NCBI GenBank assembly: GCA_016704565.1
Contig: JADIZV010000004.1
Location: forward strand, 310,001-374,000
From: Candidatus Phosphoribacter baldrii
Lineage (GTDB): Bacteria > Actinomycetota > Actinomycetes > Actinomycetales > Dermatophilaceae
DNA: 64,000 nucleotides
Direction: 5' to 3'
Shown: one piece after another, positions 24,436 to 33,969 of the stretch
Layout: each line of letters opens with the position of its first letter
Position numbering within the stretch: the first letter of the stretch is position 1
Notes under the pieces: model-generated
Told to the model about the DNA's origin: nothing
Seen by the model: only the letters and a program-made list of their open reading frames with translations
The model's database searches: none
Program-made: the position numbers and the translations under genes

Positions 24436-25782
24436 CTCAGCTTGATCGGGGTGACCAGGTCGGCGTAGACAAGCAGGAGGGTCATGCCGATGAGGACGGT
24501 CGAGACGGCATACGCGATGGGCAGTCCCTTGGCCACGTCGACGTAGCCCGGGTCGGGAGCCCCTCGCAGCCGGGCGACGGTGCGCTTCACGCCTTCCCAG
24601 AGGGCACCGACGACCTGGCCGCCGTCGAGCGGAAGCAACGGCAACAGGTTGAACAGGAACAGGGCGAGGTTGAGCCCGAACAGCAACCCGATCATCTGGT
24701 AGGCGATCGTCTGGGGCGTTTCGGGGCCGTTCTGGCCGCTGACGATCTCGCCGCCGGCCCGGGCCACTCCGACGACCGACACCGGCCCGTTGGGGTCCCG
24801 GGTCGTCTGGCCGGTCACCGCCTGATAGATCCCGACCATCTTCTCGGGCACCCGCAGGAGGACCTGGCCGGTCGCGCCGACCATCCGGACCAGTTCACCC
24901 GGCACTGCGGTCACAGGTTGCCGGACGAAGCCGACGCTCGCCGAGGCGCCGAGATAGCCGACCGTCTCGGTGATGACCGAGCCGTCGGCTCGGACCGCGA
25001 CCTTGCCGTCCTGGGTGGATGTGGCCCGGGTGACCTGGCCCGATCTGCGCGGTGATCGGCACTCGCGTGCCGGTCCGTTCGACGACCATGGCCAGGGGCT
25101 GCCCGGCGGAGGTCCGGATCTTCGCGGTCACTTCGCTCCACAGGGTCACCGGTTCGCCGGCGACCTCGACGATCGTGTCGCCGGTCTGCAGGCCGGCCGC
25201 GACCGACGGCGCCTGGGGGTCCCCGACGACGCAGTCAGCCACCGGCTTGGCGACGGTGGGCGCTGTCTGCGGAATGCACTGGGCGACCGTCGACACCGTG
25301 GGCACGAGGGACTGGACACCGATGCCCGACATGAGGATGGTCAACATGACGAAGGCGAGCACGAGATTCATCAGCGGCCCACCGAGCATGACCGTGACCT
25401 TCTTGGGCACCGACAGTTTGTAGAACACCCGATCTTCGTCACCGGGCTCGATCTCCTCCATCGACTGCTGACGAGCCTGGTCGACCAACGTCCCCATCCG
25501 GCTGGTCGACATCGAGCGCAACTGTCCAGGGTCGTCGCCGGGTCGCGGCGGGATCATCCCGATCATCCGGACATAGCCGCCGAGCGGGATCGCCTTGATG
25601 CCCACCTGGGTGTCGCCCATCGTCCGCGCCCACACCGTCGGCCCGAACCCGACCATGTATTGGGTGCACTTCACACCGAAGCGCTTGGCTGGCACGAGGT
25701 GACCGAGCTCGTGCAGCGCGATCGACAGCCCGACCCCCACCACCACAATGAGGATGCCCAACACGTAGTAGACCGTCGTCAC
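24432..25782 (-). pseudogene. M50 site-2 zinc protease (Rip1/RseP type), interrupted by a frameshift
   Basis: An intramembrane protease that normally cleaves anti-sigma factors. The first frame (25782 down) carries HELGH in SIALHELGHLVPAKRFG, LGGPLMNLVLAFV and a PDZ domain (GLQTGDTIVEVAGEPV). It loses homology after ITAQIGPG and ends at 24895. The second frame (from about 25036 down to 24432) resumes with TRATSTQDGKVAVRADGS, then the LPLDGGQVVG motif that completes the zinc site. One surplus base in GGCCC at 25037-25041 explains the break. The gene sits after dxr, its usual partner, and is otherwise intact, so a sequencing error is as likely as a true mutation. Confidence 0.85.
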
Positions 25783-25795
25783 CTTTGCTCCTCGC

Positions 25796-27040
25796 TCACA
25801 CCGAGCTCAGGCCGAGCGCATGCCGGGCCTCGTCGCGGGCCCATCGGTCGGCCCGTAGCACCCCGGCAACGTCCAGCGGCGCCGAATCACTCCCGATACC
25901 GGCGCGGCATACCTGCTGGGGGTCTGCTGAGAAGTGCCGGTCGACGACGCGCGCGACCGTGTCGACGATGTCGGTGAACCGGATCGTCCGGTCGTGGAAG
26001 GCGTCCACGCAGACCTCGTTGGCCGCGTTGTAGACCGCGGGACCCGTGCCACCCGCCGCCCCCGCGCGCCTGGCGAGCGCCACCGCCGGGAACGCCTCGT
26101 CATCCAGTGGCAGGAACTCCCACGCCTGCGGGACGGTCCAATCGGTCGGGACGTCGACGTCCTCCAGACGATCGGGCCACGACAGCCCCAATGCGATCGG
26201 CACGAGCATCCGCGGCGGCCCGACCTGGGCGATGGTCGACCCGTCGTGGAACTCGACCATCGAATGGATCTGTTGTTGCGGGTGCACGACGACCGCGATC
26301 CGCTCGAACGGCACGTCGAAGAGCAGATGCGCCTCGATGACCTCCAGCCCCTTGTTGACCAACGTCGCCGAGTTGGTCGTCACCACCCGGCCCATCGAGA
26401 AGTTGGGGTGAGCGAGCGCTTGCTCCGGGGTGACCTTGAGCAGGTGCGCCCGCGGCATACCGCGGAACGGCCCGCCGCTCGCGGTGAGGACCAAGCGGCG
26501 GACCTCCGCTGCCCGGCCGCCGCGCAGGCACTGGGCGATGGCACTGTGCTCGCTGTCGACGGGAACGATCTGACCGGGCGCCGCAGCCGCCTTGACCAGT
26601 GGCCCGCCCACGATGAGGGACTCCTTGTTGGCGAGGGCAAGCGTGCTGCCCGCTCGCAGCGCCGCCAAGGTGGGCTCCAGCCCGATCGCGCCGGTCATCC
26701 CGTTGAGGACGACGTCGACTGGGCGGGCGGCCAGCTCGCAGCTCGCCTCCGGTCCGACGAGGATCTCCGGGGTGTATGCCGTGTCGCCGGCTTCCGCGGC
26801 CGCCGCGGCGATCGCCGCCCGCACCGTGTCAGGCGTCCCGTGGGCGACTCCGACCGCGTCGACGCGCAAGGTCACGGCCTGCTGGGCGAGCAGTCCGAGG
26901 TCGGCGCCCCCGGCGGTGAGCGCCACGACCCGGTAGCGCTGCCGGTTGGCCCGGATGACCTGGATCGCCTGGGTGCCGATCGAGCCGGTCGAGCCCAGCA
27001 GGCTGACCGTGCGGACGGGTCGGGGGTCGGCGGCGCTCAC
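25796..27040 (-). CDS. dxr: 1-deoxy-D-xylulose 5-phosphate reductoisomerase
   Basis: Second step of the MEP isoprenoid pathway. 414 residues from GTG 27040, which has GGGGGAGA 8 nt upstream (a GTG at 27058 would add six residues). NADPH motif GSTGSIG (16-22), LANKESL, PVDSEHSA, TASGGPFR and NSATLVNKGLEVIEAHLL are in place. Two normally invariant active-site positions differ: Trp of HPxWSMG is F214, and Ser of HPQSxIHS is Q256. The enzyme is otherwise complete. Confidence 0.94.
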   Translation of the reverse strand: MSAADPRPVRTVSLLGSTGSIGTQAIQVIRANRQRYRVVALTAGGADLGLLAQQAVTLRVDAVGVAHGTPDTVRAAIAAAAAEAGDTAYTPEILVGPEASCELAARPVDVVLNGMTGAIGLEPTLAALRAGSTLALANKESLIVGGPLVKAAAAPGQIVPVDSEHSAIAQCLRGGRAAEVRRLVLTASGGPFRGMPRAHLLKVTPEQALAHPNFSMGRVVTTNSATLVNKGLEVIEAHLLFDVPFERIAVVVHPQQQIHSMVEFHDGSTIAQVGPPRMLVPIALGLSWPDRLEDVDVPTDWTVPQAWEFLPLDDEAFPAVALARRAGAAGGTGPAVYNAANEVCVDAFHDRTIRFTDIVDTVARVVDRHFSADPQQVCRAGIGSDSAPLDVAGVLRADRWARDEARHALGLSSV

Positions 27041-27058
27041 CCGGGCATTCTCCCCCAC

Positions 27059-27961
27059 TCAGGGCAGCGTGATGGTGACACCCGCTGAGCTGAACGACTC
27101 GTGCAGTTCGATGCTGCGCAAGGTGGTGCCGGTCGGGACGTCATAGGGCAGGACACCACTGTTCGAACCACCTGGGGGGATTGAATCGGCAAGGCTGCTT
27201 GCCTCCTCCAGCAGCACGATGGCAGCGAGATCGGGCCCATGGGTCTTCCCTGCGCTATCGGTCGCTTCTTGGAAGAAGGGGTTGAAGTCGGCGTTCGCGG
27301 TTCCCGCATTAGTGATGGTCAGGGAGACCATGCAGTACACGCCGCCGGCCTTCTTCGTCAGCGGGGCCGTGCCAACCGAGGTCTTCGTGCAGTCAAGGCC
27401 GGTCACGGCGAACCGCAGGGTTCCGTCCTGGCCCGAGGTTCCCGAGGTCGCTCCGCCACCGGCGGGCGGCGGGGTGGCCAGGGTCTTGGCAGGGGTGGTC
27501 TTGGGGGTGGTCACGGGAGCGTTGCCACCTCCCGGAAGCACGCGAGTGGCCACGGGGCCGGACGAGGGTGACGTGACCGACGAAATGGCGTTCCCGATCG
27601 AGCGCAACGCCCCGATCACCACCGCGGTGAGGACGGCAAGCAGCACGAGGACAAGAGTGAGCCAGAACCACCACCGCTTGTAGAACGGACGGCGCGGCGG
27701 CCCACCCGCAGCCACTCCCGGGCTCGCGGCACCAGGCCAGCCGGTCGCGGGCTGAGGCGACTGATACGGCGACTGATAGGGCTGGGAGTAGCCCTGTTGG
27801 GAGTAACCCTGTTGGGGGGCCGGCGGTGGTGGGTAGGCCTGCGGCATCGGCGTCGTAGGCTGCGCCGGTGCCGCCGGTGCCGCCGGTGGGAGTGGGTGCC
27901 ACTGGTAGTCCTCACCGAGCACATATCCGTTGGCGACGTCACCAGGCTGGTAGGTCATCAC
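27059..27961 (-). CDS. membrane-anchored DUF4352-like protein
   Basis: 300 residues. A Pro/Gln/Tyr-rich cytoplasmic region (repeated QQGYSQ and PYQSP units, about 40-75) is followed by one membrane segment (WWFWLTLVLVLLAVLTAVVIG). A Pro/Thr linker leads to an exported beta-rich domain (LRFAVTGLDCTKTSVG, YCMVSLTITNAGTANADFNPF, GVLPYDVPTG) of the DUF4352 type. Function unknown. Confidence 0.8.
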   Translation of the reverse strand: MMTYQPGDVANGYVLGEDYQWHPLPPAAPAAPAQPTTPMPQAYPPPPAPQQGYSQQGYSQPYQSPYQSPQPATGWPGAASPGVAAGGPPRRPFYKRWWFWLTLVLVLLAVLTAVVIGALRSIGNAISSVTSPSSGPVATRVLPGGGNAPVTTPKTTPAKTLATPPPAGGGATSGTSGQDGTLRFAVTGLDCTKTSVGTAPLTKKAGGVYCMVSLTITNAGTANADFNPFFQEATDSAGKTHGPDLAAIVLLEEASSLADSIPPGGSNSGVLPYDVPTGTTLRSIELHESFSSAGVTITLP

Positions 27962-28048
27962 ACGCCCCTTCGACTGCCTCGATCGGCACGCGGGAGTGCC
28001 CCCGGGCCGGGGTCAGCCTAGCTGGGGGTGGCTGCCGAAACCTGGGGA

Positions 28049-28393
28049 TCAGCGGTCAACGATGGTGACCGTGAGGTCCGGCCGCTCCTCGTCGATCTCC
28101 CGCAACAACTCGCGGACGGCCACGTACGTGGGCTTGTCCATGCTGCGCAGGACGGCAACCCCGTCCCAGATGATCTCGATGGTCCGCCCGTCGGCGTCCG
28201 CGAGATCCCGCAGCGCATCGGTGAGAGCGTCGTAGTTCTTACCGAACCACGAAGGCGCGCCAATGGCATCGGCGAAGGCCGTGAGCACTGACAGCTTGTC
28301 CATGCCCCCGACAACGAGCCGGACGCTGCGCCCGGCCGCCTCGGCGTCGGCGATCACCGCATGCAGGTCGGCCCTGCGACCCAGCATCCTCAT
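28049..28393 (-). CDS. barstar-family ribonuclease inhibitor
   Basis: 114 residues from ATG 28393, overlapping the RNase stop by 4 bp. SWFGKNYDALTDALRDL matches the barstar helix that enters the active site of barnase-type RNases. The immediate partnership with a secreted-type RNase shows an immunity role, protecting the producer from the neighbouring toxin. Confidence 0.88.
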   Translation of the reverse strand: MRMLGRRADLHAVIADAEAAGRSVRLVVGGMDKLSVLTAFADAIGAPSWFGKNYDALTDALRDLADADGRTIEIIWDGVAVLRSMDKPTYVAVRELLREIDEERPDLTVTIVDR

Positions 28394-28869
28394 CGGCCCT
28401 CCCGGATCCGTCGGAAACTCTGGTAGTGGTCGGCGGTGTAATAGACCTCCCCGTCGGCCCCCTTGATGATCCTCCGCTCCCCGCGGTCCTGCGAACCCGG
28501 GGTGACGACCGTGTACTCCTTGTAGTAGCCAGTCGACTTCTTCGGCAGCAGCCCTTCCCGGTTGCCGAAGGTCTGGTCGTCGTTGCGAGGGTAGAGATAG
28601 GGTCCGCCAGCCCGGATGAGCGCGAGAGTCTCTTTCGCCTGGGTCGGCAAGCTTGACTCGTCGACCCACTTCAGGCCGCTGACCGGGTCCACGGCCCCCG
28701 CGGCCACCGAGGAACTCCGCCCCAGGCCTGCCGTCGGCGTCCCTTCGCTGCCGCCCGCGCTGCCTCCTGACCCGCTGCTCCCTCGCCCGATGAGGTATGC
28801 CGCGACCAGCGCGAGGGCCACGACTGCCACACCCACCAGTTGCAGCACTTGACGGGTCGATCGGGTCAT
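28390..28869 (-). CDS. barnase/RNase Sa-type ribonuclease with N-terminal membrane segment
   Basis: 159 residues. A basic start and a hydrophobic segment (LQLVGVAVVALALVAAYLIG) suggest export or anchoring, followed by a Gly/Ser-rich spacer. The RNase domain (about 66-159) keeps the family catalytic set: Glu118 in YYKEYTVVTPG, the Arg pair in RGERRII, and His148 in YYTADHYQSF. It cleaves RNA after guanine in characterised relatives. Co-transcribed with its barstar. Confidence 0.9.
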   Translation of the reverse strand: MTRSTRQVLQLVGVAVVALALVAAYLIGRGSSGSGGSAGGSEGTPTAGLGRSSSVAAGAVDPVSGLKWVDESSLPTQAKETLALIRAGGPYLYPRNDDQTFGNREGLLPKKSTGYYKEYTVVTPGSQDRGERRIIKGADGEVYYTADHYQSFRRIREGR

Positions 28870-28959
28870 CGGTGCGATCGCTTCCTTGGCGCAGTCACGG
28901 CGCCCATTGTGCCGCCCCCGTCCGGTCGCAAGGGGCAGGGGGCCAAGAACCGACTCGAA

Positions 28960-29988
28960 TCACTCGACGAACACGCGCTCCTCGATGAGCTGCTCCTGGA
29001 CCATCCGGCCCTTGGGCTCGAACCGGCCCTCCTGGAACCGCTTCTCAAACTCCATGCTGATGTCGGCCAGGCCACCGCGGTTCTTCTCCACGCTGACGAC
29101 GACCCACTGCTTGAACCGCTCGGCATTGCTCACGTCATACATGAGATGGTGCCGCGCGACAACGTCGTACTTCCCGTTGAGGATCAACGCCACGTCCGCC
29201 TCGTAGGCCAGGGCGGAGGATCCCCGCAGGTCATGCAGGCGCATCCGATGTCCGGAGACCAGGGCGGACTTCTCCGCGGCAACGATGGCCACCACGGGCA
29301 GGTCGGCCGCCAGAGCGAGGTCCTTCAAACCCTCGACGACCTCAGTCACCCGCTCCTCCTCCACATGCGCATTGCCCGGGACGGGGACCTTCTGCAGATA
29401 GTCGACCAGGACGAGGGGTTCCTCACCGGCCTCCTTGAGTTGCGCCACCATCTCCCGGATCGCCTCCAGGTCCGTCGTGCTGCCGCTGGACTCGTGAAGG
29501 TGCAGGCACGCGGCATACGACTGCTGGGCCGTGATCGCATCGACGGCGCCGGGGAGGTGGGCCAACCGGTCGGTGAGGCGGCCTGGACCTGCGGCCCGGT
29601 CCTCGAATGCATCACGGATCTGACGGATCGTCGCGGCGCCGCGTCCTGCCACGGTCGACGCCTCAAGGGCGATCAACCGCTCCATGAGCGTGCGAGCCTC
29701 ATGCTCGTAGGAGAAGACGATGGCGCTGCGTCCGGCCGCAACGGCATTGCGGACCATCTGCAGCGCCATCGTCGTCTTCCCCAGCCCCTGAGGCCCGCCG
29801 ATGAGCGTCAGTTCGCCGCCTCGCAGGCCTCCCCCGAGGTGGCCGTCGAGTGGGTCGAAACCGGTAGGCCAGATCGAGGCACCGATCCGGTCTCCGCCGC
29901 GCAGGCGCGCGTCGGCACTCATCAACAGATCGGCCAGACTCACGACCCCCGAGGCACGTTGGTCCATCCGATCAGCCCGCTGACTCAT
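28960..29988 (-). CDS. stand-alone DnaB-like helicase C-domain ATPase
   Basis: 342 residues from ATG 29988. Walker A GGPQGLGKTTMA (64-75), FSYEHEARTLMERLIALE, Walker B-like PLVLVDYLQKV, and SVEKNRGG near the end are features of the DnaB C-terminal motor. The N-terminal primase-binding domain is missing and only a short leader (about 40 residues) precedes the motor. Function unknown; phage, plasmid or RadA/DnaB-related roles are all possible. No phage genes are near. Confidence 0.8.
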   Translation of the reverse strand: MSQRADRMDQRASGVVSLADLLMSADARLRGGDRIGASIWPTGFDPLDGHLGGGLRGGELTLIGGPQGLGKTTMALQMVRNAVAAGRSAIVFSYEHEARTLMERLIALEASTVAGRGAATIRQIRDAFEDRAAGPGRLTDRLAHLPGAVDAITAQQSYAACLHLHESSGSTTDLEAIREMVAQLKEAGEEPLVLVDYLQKVPVPGNAHVEEERVTEVVEGLKDLALAADLPVVAIVAAEKSALVSGHRMRLHDLRGSSALAYEADVALILNGKYDVVARHHLMYDVSNAERFKQWVVVSVEKNRGGLADISMEFEKRFQEGRFEPKGRMVQEQLIEERVFVE

Positions 29989-30083
29989 GTGCCCTATTCG
30001 ACCAAGTTCGAGGCCGTTGGTCACGCGTCAGCAGCCAAGTCCACCCGTTCGGACGATGCTCGGGCCCGCGACGGCAGCTCGGC

Positions 30084-31544
30084 TCAGGGGGCGATGCCGA
30101 CGTACTTGACCTCGAGGTACTCGTCGATCCCCTCAAAACCACCCTCGCGCCCGAACCCGCTGGCCTTGACCCCGCCGAACGGCGCCGCCGGGTTGGACAC
30201 GACACCCTGGTTGATGCCGACCATCCCGAACTCCAGCTCCTCGCTCACCCGCAGCGCCCGCGCCAGATCGCGGGTGAAGGCATAGGCGACTAGCCCGTAT
30301 GCCGTGTCGTTGGCTCGCGCGATCGCCTCGGCTTCGGTGGCGAACGTCGAGATCGGTGCGACCGGGCCGAAAATCTCCTCGACAGCGATCCGAGCGTTGG
30401 TCGGCACGTTGGTGATGACCGTCGGGGCGTAGAACCACCCCTTGCCGGGCAGCGGTCCGCCGCCGGTGAGCACGGTGGCCCCACCCGCGACCGCCTCCTG
30501 GACGAGCGCGTCGACGCTGTCCCGGGCCTTCTTGTCGACCAGCGGACCGACGTCGATCCCCTTGACGGTGCCCTTGCCGACCGTGAGCGCCCCCATCCGC
30601 TCGGCGAAGCGCCGGCCGAACTCCTCGGCCACGGACTCGTGGACGAGGAAGCGGTTAGCGGCCGTGCAGGCCTCACCGATGTTGCGCATCTTGGCGAGCA
30701 TCGCACCGTCGACTGCCCGGTCGAGGTCGGCGTCCTCGAAGACGATGAACGGCGCGTTCCCGCCGAGCTCCATCGACAGTCGCAACAGGCTGTCGGCGGA
30801 CTGGGCAACCAACCGCTGCCCCACCTCGGTCGAGCCAGTGAAGGTGAGCTTGCGCAGCCGCGGGTCACGGATGATCGGCTCCATCACCGCGCCGGTGTGA
30901 GCGGTGGTGACGACGTTGAGGACGCCGGCCGGGACACCGCACTCGATGAGCACCTCGGTCAGCAGGAGCATCGTCAGCGGGGTTTGGGCGGCTGGCTTGA
31001 CGACCATCGTGCACCCGGCAGCGATCGCCGGTCCGATCTTGCGGGTGCCCATCGCCAGCGGGAAGTTCCACGGCGTGATCATCAGCGTCGGGCCGACGGG
31101 CTGCTTCATCGTCATGAGGCGGGTTGCCCCGTTGGGGGACACGGCATACCGGCCGTGGATCCGGACCGCCTCCTCACTGAACCAGCGGAAGAACTCCGCG
31201 CCGTAGGCGACCTCACCGCGGGCCTCGGCGAGCGGCTTGCCCATCTCAAGGGTCATCAGCATCGCGAAGTCGTCGGTGCGCGCGACGATCGCTTCATAGG
31301 CCCGCCGGAGGATCTCACCTCGGTCGCGGGGTGCCGTGCGCGCCCACGTATGCTGCGCGGCCACCGCTGCGTCCAGGGCCGCCTTCCCGTCGGCGACAGT
31401 TGCGCTCGCGACGTGGGCGAGGATCTTGCCGGTCGCCGGGTCGTCGACCGGGAGGGTCGCCCCGTCCGACGCCGCTCGCCACGTCCCGTCGATATAAAGG
31501 CCCTTAGGCACCGCTTGCAGCAGCGCGGATTGGGTCATGCCCAT
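30084..31544 (-). CDS. gabD: succinate-semialdehyde dehydrogenase [NAD(P)+]
   Basis: Oxidises succinate semialdehyde from GABA to succinate. 486 residues from ATG 31544, with AAGGAGA upstream. The catalytic Glu is in LSMELGGNAPFIVFEDAD and the catalytic Cys in NIGEACTAANRF; TPWNFPLAMG and GRDPASGFGREGG-type ending (VKASGFGREGGFEGIDEYLE) fit the GabD group. Last gene of the polyamine operon, 36 bp after gabT. Confidence 0.92.
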   Translation of the reverse strand: MGMTQSALLQAVPKGLYIDGTWRAASDGATLPVDDPATGKILAHVASATVADGKAALDAAVAAQHTWARTAPRDRGEILRRAYEAIVARTDDFAMLMTLEMGKPLAEARGEVAYGAEFFRWFSEEAVRIHGRYAVSPNGATRLMTMKQPVGPTLMITPWNFPLAMGTRKIGPAIAAGCTMVVKPAAQTPLTMLLLTEVLIECGVPAGVLNVVTTAHTGAVMEPIIRDPRLRKLTFTGSTEVGQRLVAQSADSLLRLSMELGGNAPFIVFEDADLDRAVDGAMLAKMRNIGEACTAANRFLVHESVAEEFGRRFAERMGALTVGKGTVKGIDVGPLVDKKARDSVDALVQEAVAGGATVLTGGGPLPGKGWFYAPTVITNVPTNARIAVEEIFGPVAPISTFATEAEAIARANDTAYGLVAYAFTRDLARALRVSEELEFGMVGINQGVVSNPAAPFGGVKASGFGREGGFEGIDEYLEVKYVGIAP

Positions 31545-31580
31545 GAGTGGATCTCCTTGTGTCGCAGTGGCTCAGACGTC

Positions 31581-32921
31581 TCAGACGGACGCCGCGAAGG
31601 CGTCGGCGAGGATGCTCATGCCCTCGTGAAGCAGCTCGTCGCTGATGACCAGCGGCGGCAGGAAGCGGAAGACATTGCCCAGGGTGCCGCAGGTGAGGGT
31701 GACCAGGCCCTGCGCATGGCAGGCCTTGTTGATGGCGGCGGTGAGCGCGGCGGCCGGCTCCTTGGTCTCGCGGTCGGTGACCAGCTCCATCGCGATCATC
31801 GCCCCGCGCCCGCGGATCTCCCCGACCTGCGGATAGATGGCGGCGAGCTTCTCCAGGTCGGCCCGCAGGATCGCCTCGATCTCTCGGGCCCGCGAGCACA
31901 GGTCGAGCTCCTCCATGGTCTCGATCGCGCCCAACGCGGCCGCACAGGCGACCGGGTTGCCGCCATAGGTGCCTCCGAGCCCACCAGGGTGGATGGTGTC
32001 CATGATGTCCGCGCGCCCGGTGAGCCCGGAGAGCGGCATACCTCCGGCGATGCCCTTGGCGGTGGTCACGAGGTCGGGCACGACCCCTTCGTCGTCGCAG
32101 GCGAACCAGTCGCCGGTGCGGCAGAAGCCCGACTGCACCTCGTCGGCGATGAACAGGATGTTGTTGTCGCGGCACCACTGCGCCAAGGCGGGCAGGAAGC
32201 CGCGCGGCGGGACCACGAAGCCACCTTCACCCTGGATCGGTTCGATGATGACCGCGGCGGTGTTCTCCTCGCCGATCTGGGCGTGGATCTGGTCGATGAT
32301 GTAGTCGAACGCCTCGTCGGCGCAGTGCTGGGGCCCGCCCGGCCAACGGTAGGGGTAGGCCATCGGCACTCGGTAGAGCTCGCTGGCGAACGGCCCGAAC
32401 TTGTGCTTGTAGGGCATGTTCTTGGCGGTCATCGCCAACGTGAGGTTGGTGCGCCCGTGGTAGGCGTGGTCGAAGGCGACAATGCCGTCCTTGCCGGTGT
32501 AGTGCCGGGCCACCTTGACGGCGTTCTCGACAGCCTCGGCGCCGGAGTTGAACAACGCCGTGCGCTTCGGGTGGTCACCTGGCGTCAGCTCGTTGAGCTT
32601 CTCGCAGACTGCGACGTACTCCTCGTAGGGGTTGACCATGAAGCACGTGTGGGTGAGCTCGGCGACTTGGGCCGACACTCGCTCGACGACCTTGGGAGCA
32701 GCGTTGCCGACCGAGGTCACCGCGATGCCCGACCCGAAGTCGATGAGTTGGTTGCCGTCGGCGTCGACGAGGATCCCGCCGGCCGCGCGCTCGATGTAGG
32801 CCGGCAGACCAGTGCTCACCCCCGAGGACACGGCCGCAAGTTTGCGGGCATGCAGCGCCTGCGATGCGGGTCCGGGGATCGCCGTGCGCAGGATCCGGCG
32901 TTGCTCGATGGGCGTGGACAT
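31581..32921 (-). CDS. gabT: 4-aminobutyrate transaminase
   Basis: Converts GABA and 2-oxoglutarate to succinate semialdehyde and glutamate. 446 residues of class III aminotransferase. FIADEVQSGFCRTG carries the PLP aspartate, and TTAKGIAGGMPLSG the PLP lysine. FNSGAEAVENAVKVAR and YHGRTNLTLAMTAKNMPYK are typical of GabT. An AGGAG site precedes ATG 32921. Three bases separate it from the upstream ureohydrolase gene. Confidence 0.94.
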   Translation of the reverse strand: MSTPIEQRRILRTAIPGPASQALHARKLAAVSSGVSTGLPAYIERAAGGILVDADGNQLIDFGSGIAVTSVGNAAPKVVERVSAQVAELTHTCFMVNPYEEYVAVCEKLNELTPGDHPKRTALFNSGAEAVENAVKVARHYTGKDGIVAFDHAYHGRTNLTLAMTAKNMPYKHKFGPFASELYRVPMAYPYRWPGGPQHCADEAFDYIIDQIHAQIGEENTAAVIIEPIQGEGGFVVPPRGFLPALAQWCRDNNILFIADEVQSGFCRTGDWFACDDEGVVPDLVTTAKGIAGGMPLSGLTGRADIMDTIHPGGLGGTYGGNPVACAAALGAIETMEELDLCSRAREIEAILRADLEKLAAIYPQVGEIRGRGAMIAMELVTDRETKEPAAALTAAINKACHAQGLVTLTCGTLGNVFRFLPPLVISDELLHEGMSILADAFAASV

Positions 32922-32924
32922 CTC

Positions 32925-33959
32925 TTAGGGCTCCTGTCGGGGCGGGGTGCGATCGGCAAGCAAGGGGGTGGCCGGGTCCCACGAGGTCCCGTATGCCGCG
33001 TCGCGCCGTTTGCGCGCGATCGCGGACAATGCTTCCAGGACAACGCGATTGGCCAGGGCTGCGGTGATGTCGGCGTGGTCGTAGGGCGGGCTCACCTCGA
33101 CCACGTCGATGCCGACGACGGGCAGTTCGAGGCAGATCCGCCGGACCGAGTCGAGCAGTTCGCGGGCGCTGAGCCCGCCGGGCTCCGGGGTGCCGGTGCC
33201 TGGGGCGTGGCCGGGGTCGCAGACGTCGATGTCGACCGAGAGGAAGACGCCGTCGCATTCGTCGGTTGCGATGCCGAACGCCTCGGTAAGGCACGGGGTG
33301 AGACCTCGGTGGACGATCTCAGTCATCTCGTAGGACCGCATCCGTTGAGCGGCCATCCAGTCCAGCGTCTCCGGGCCGGGCCAATAGCCGCGCAGCCCGA
33401 CCTGCAGGAACCGGTCGCCGCGCAGGGCACCCGACTCGATGAGCCGACGCATCGGTTGGCCGTGCCCCCATAGCGAGCCGAACTCGATGTCGCCGGTGTC
33501 GGCGTGAGCGTCGAAGTGGATCATCGACACGCGACCGTGACCCAGGACGTTGGCGACGCCCTTGGCGTCGGGGTAGGCGATCGAGTGGTCGCCGCCGAGC
33601 ACGAGTGGGATCGCTCCTGATCGGGCGATCTTTTCCACGGCCGCTTCGATCCGCCCGAGGGCGGTCACGATGTCGCCAGTGGGCAGCTCCACGTCTCCGG
33701 CGTCCACGACGGTCAGGTCGCGCAGTCCGTCGACCCGCAGGGCCAGCGAGGGCCGCGACCCGTCGTGCGCGAGGTAGTCGGTGGTGCGGATCGCCATGGG
33801 GCCGAAGCGGGTCCCCGGCCGATGCGAGGTGCCTCCGTCGAACGGCGCGCCGAGGATGACGACGTCGGCTGCGGCATACGTGCTCTCGTCGTCGAGGTCG
33901 CACGCGGGGACCCCGAGGAAGGTGACGTCCGGCCCGAACTGCGCGCCGTAGCGGCTCAT
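32925..33959 (-). CDS. ureohydrolase: agmatinase or guanidinobutyrase
   Basis: 344 residues from ATG 33959. Binuclear manganese motifs are intact: GGDHSIAY, HFDAHADTGD and SVDIDVCDPGHAPGTGTPEPGG. It removes urea from a guanidino compound. Agmatine would give putrescine, and 4-guanidinobutyrate would give GABA; both products enter this operon, so the context does not decide. The open frame runs upstream of the ATG but that part overlaps the next gene. Confidence 0.88.
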   Translation of the reverse strand: MSRYGAQFGPDVTFLGVPACDLDDESTYAAADVVILGAPFDGGTSHRPGTRFGPMAIRTTDYLAHDGSRPSLALRVDGLRDLTVVDAGDVELPTGDIVTALGRIEAAVEKIARSGAIPLVLGGDHSIAYPDAKGVANVLGHGRVSMIHFDAHADTGDIEFGSLWGHGQPMRRLIESGALRGDRFLQVGLRGYWPGPETLDWMAAQRMRSYEMTEIVHRGLTPCLTEAFGIATDECDGVFLSVDIDVCDPGHAPGTGTPEPGGLSARELLDSVRRICLELPVVGIDVVEVSPPYDHADITAALANRVVLEALSAIARKRRDAAYGTSWDPATPLLADRTPPRQEP

Positions 33960-33969
33960 GATCCTGATC

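Noticed and set aside
28960..30024. Prophage signature from the DnaB-like gene
   Set aside because: No integrase, capsid, terminase or attachment repeats nearby.
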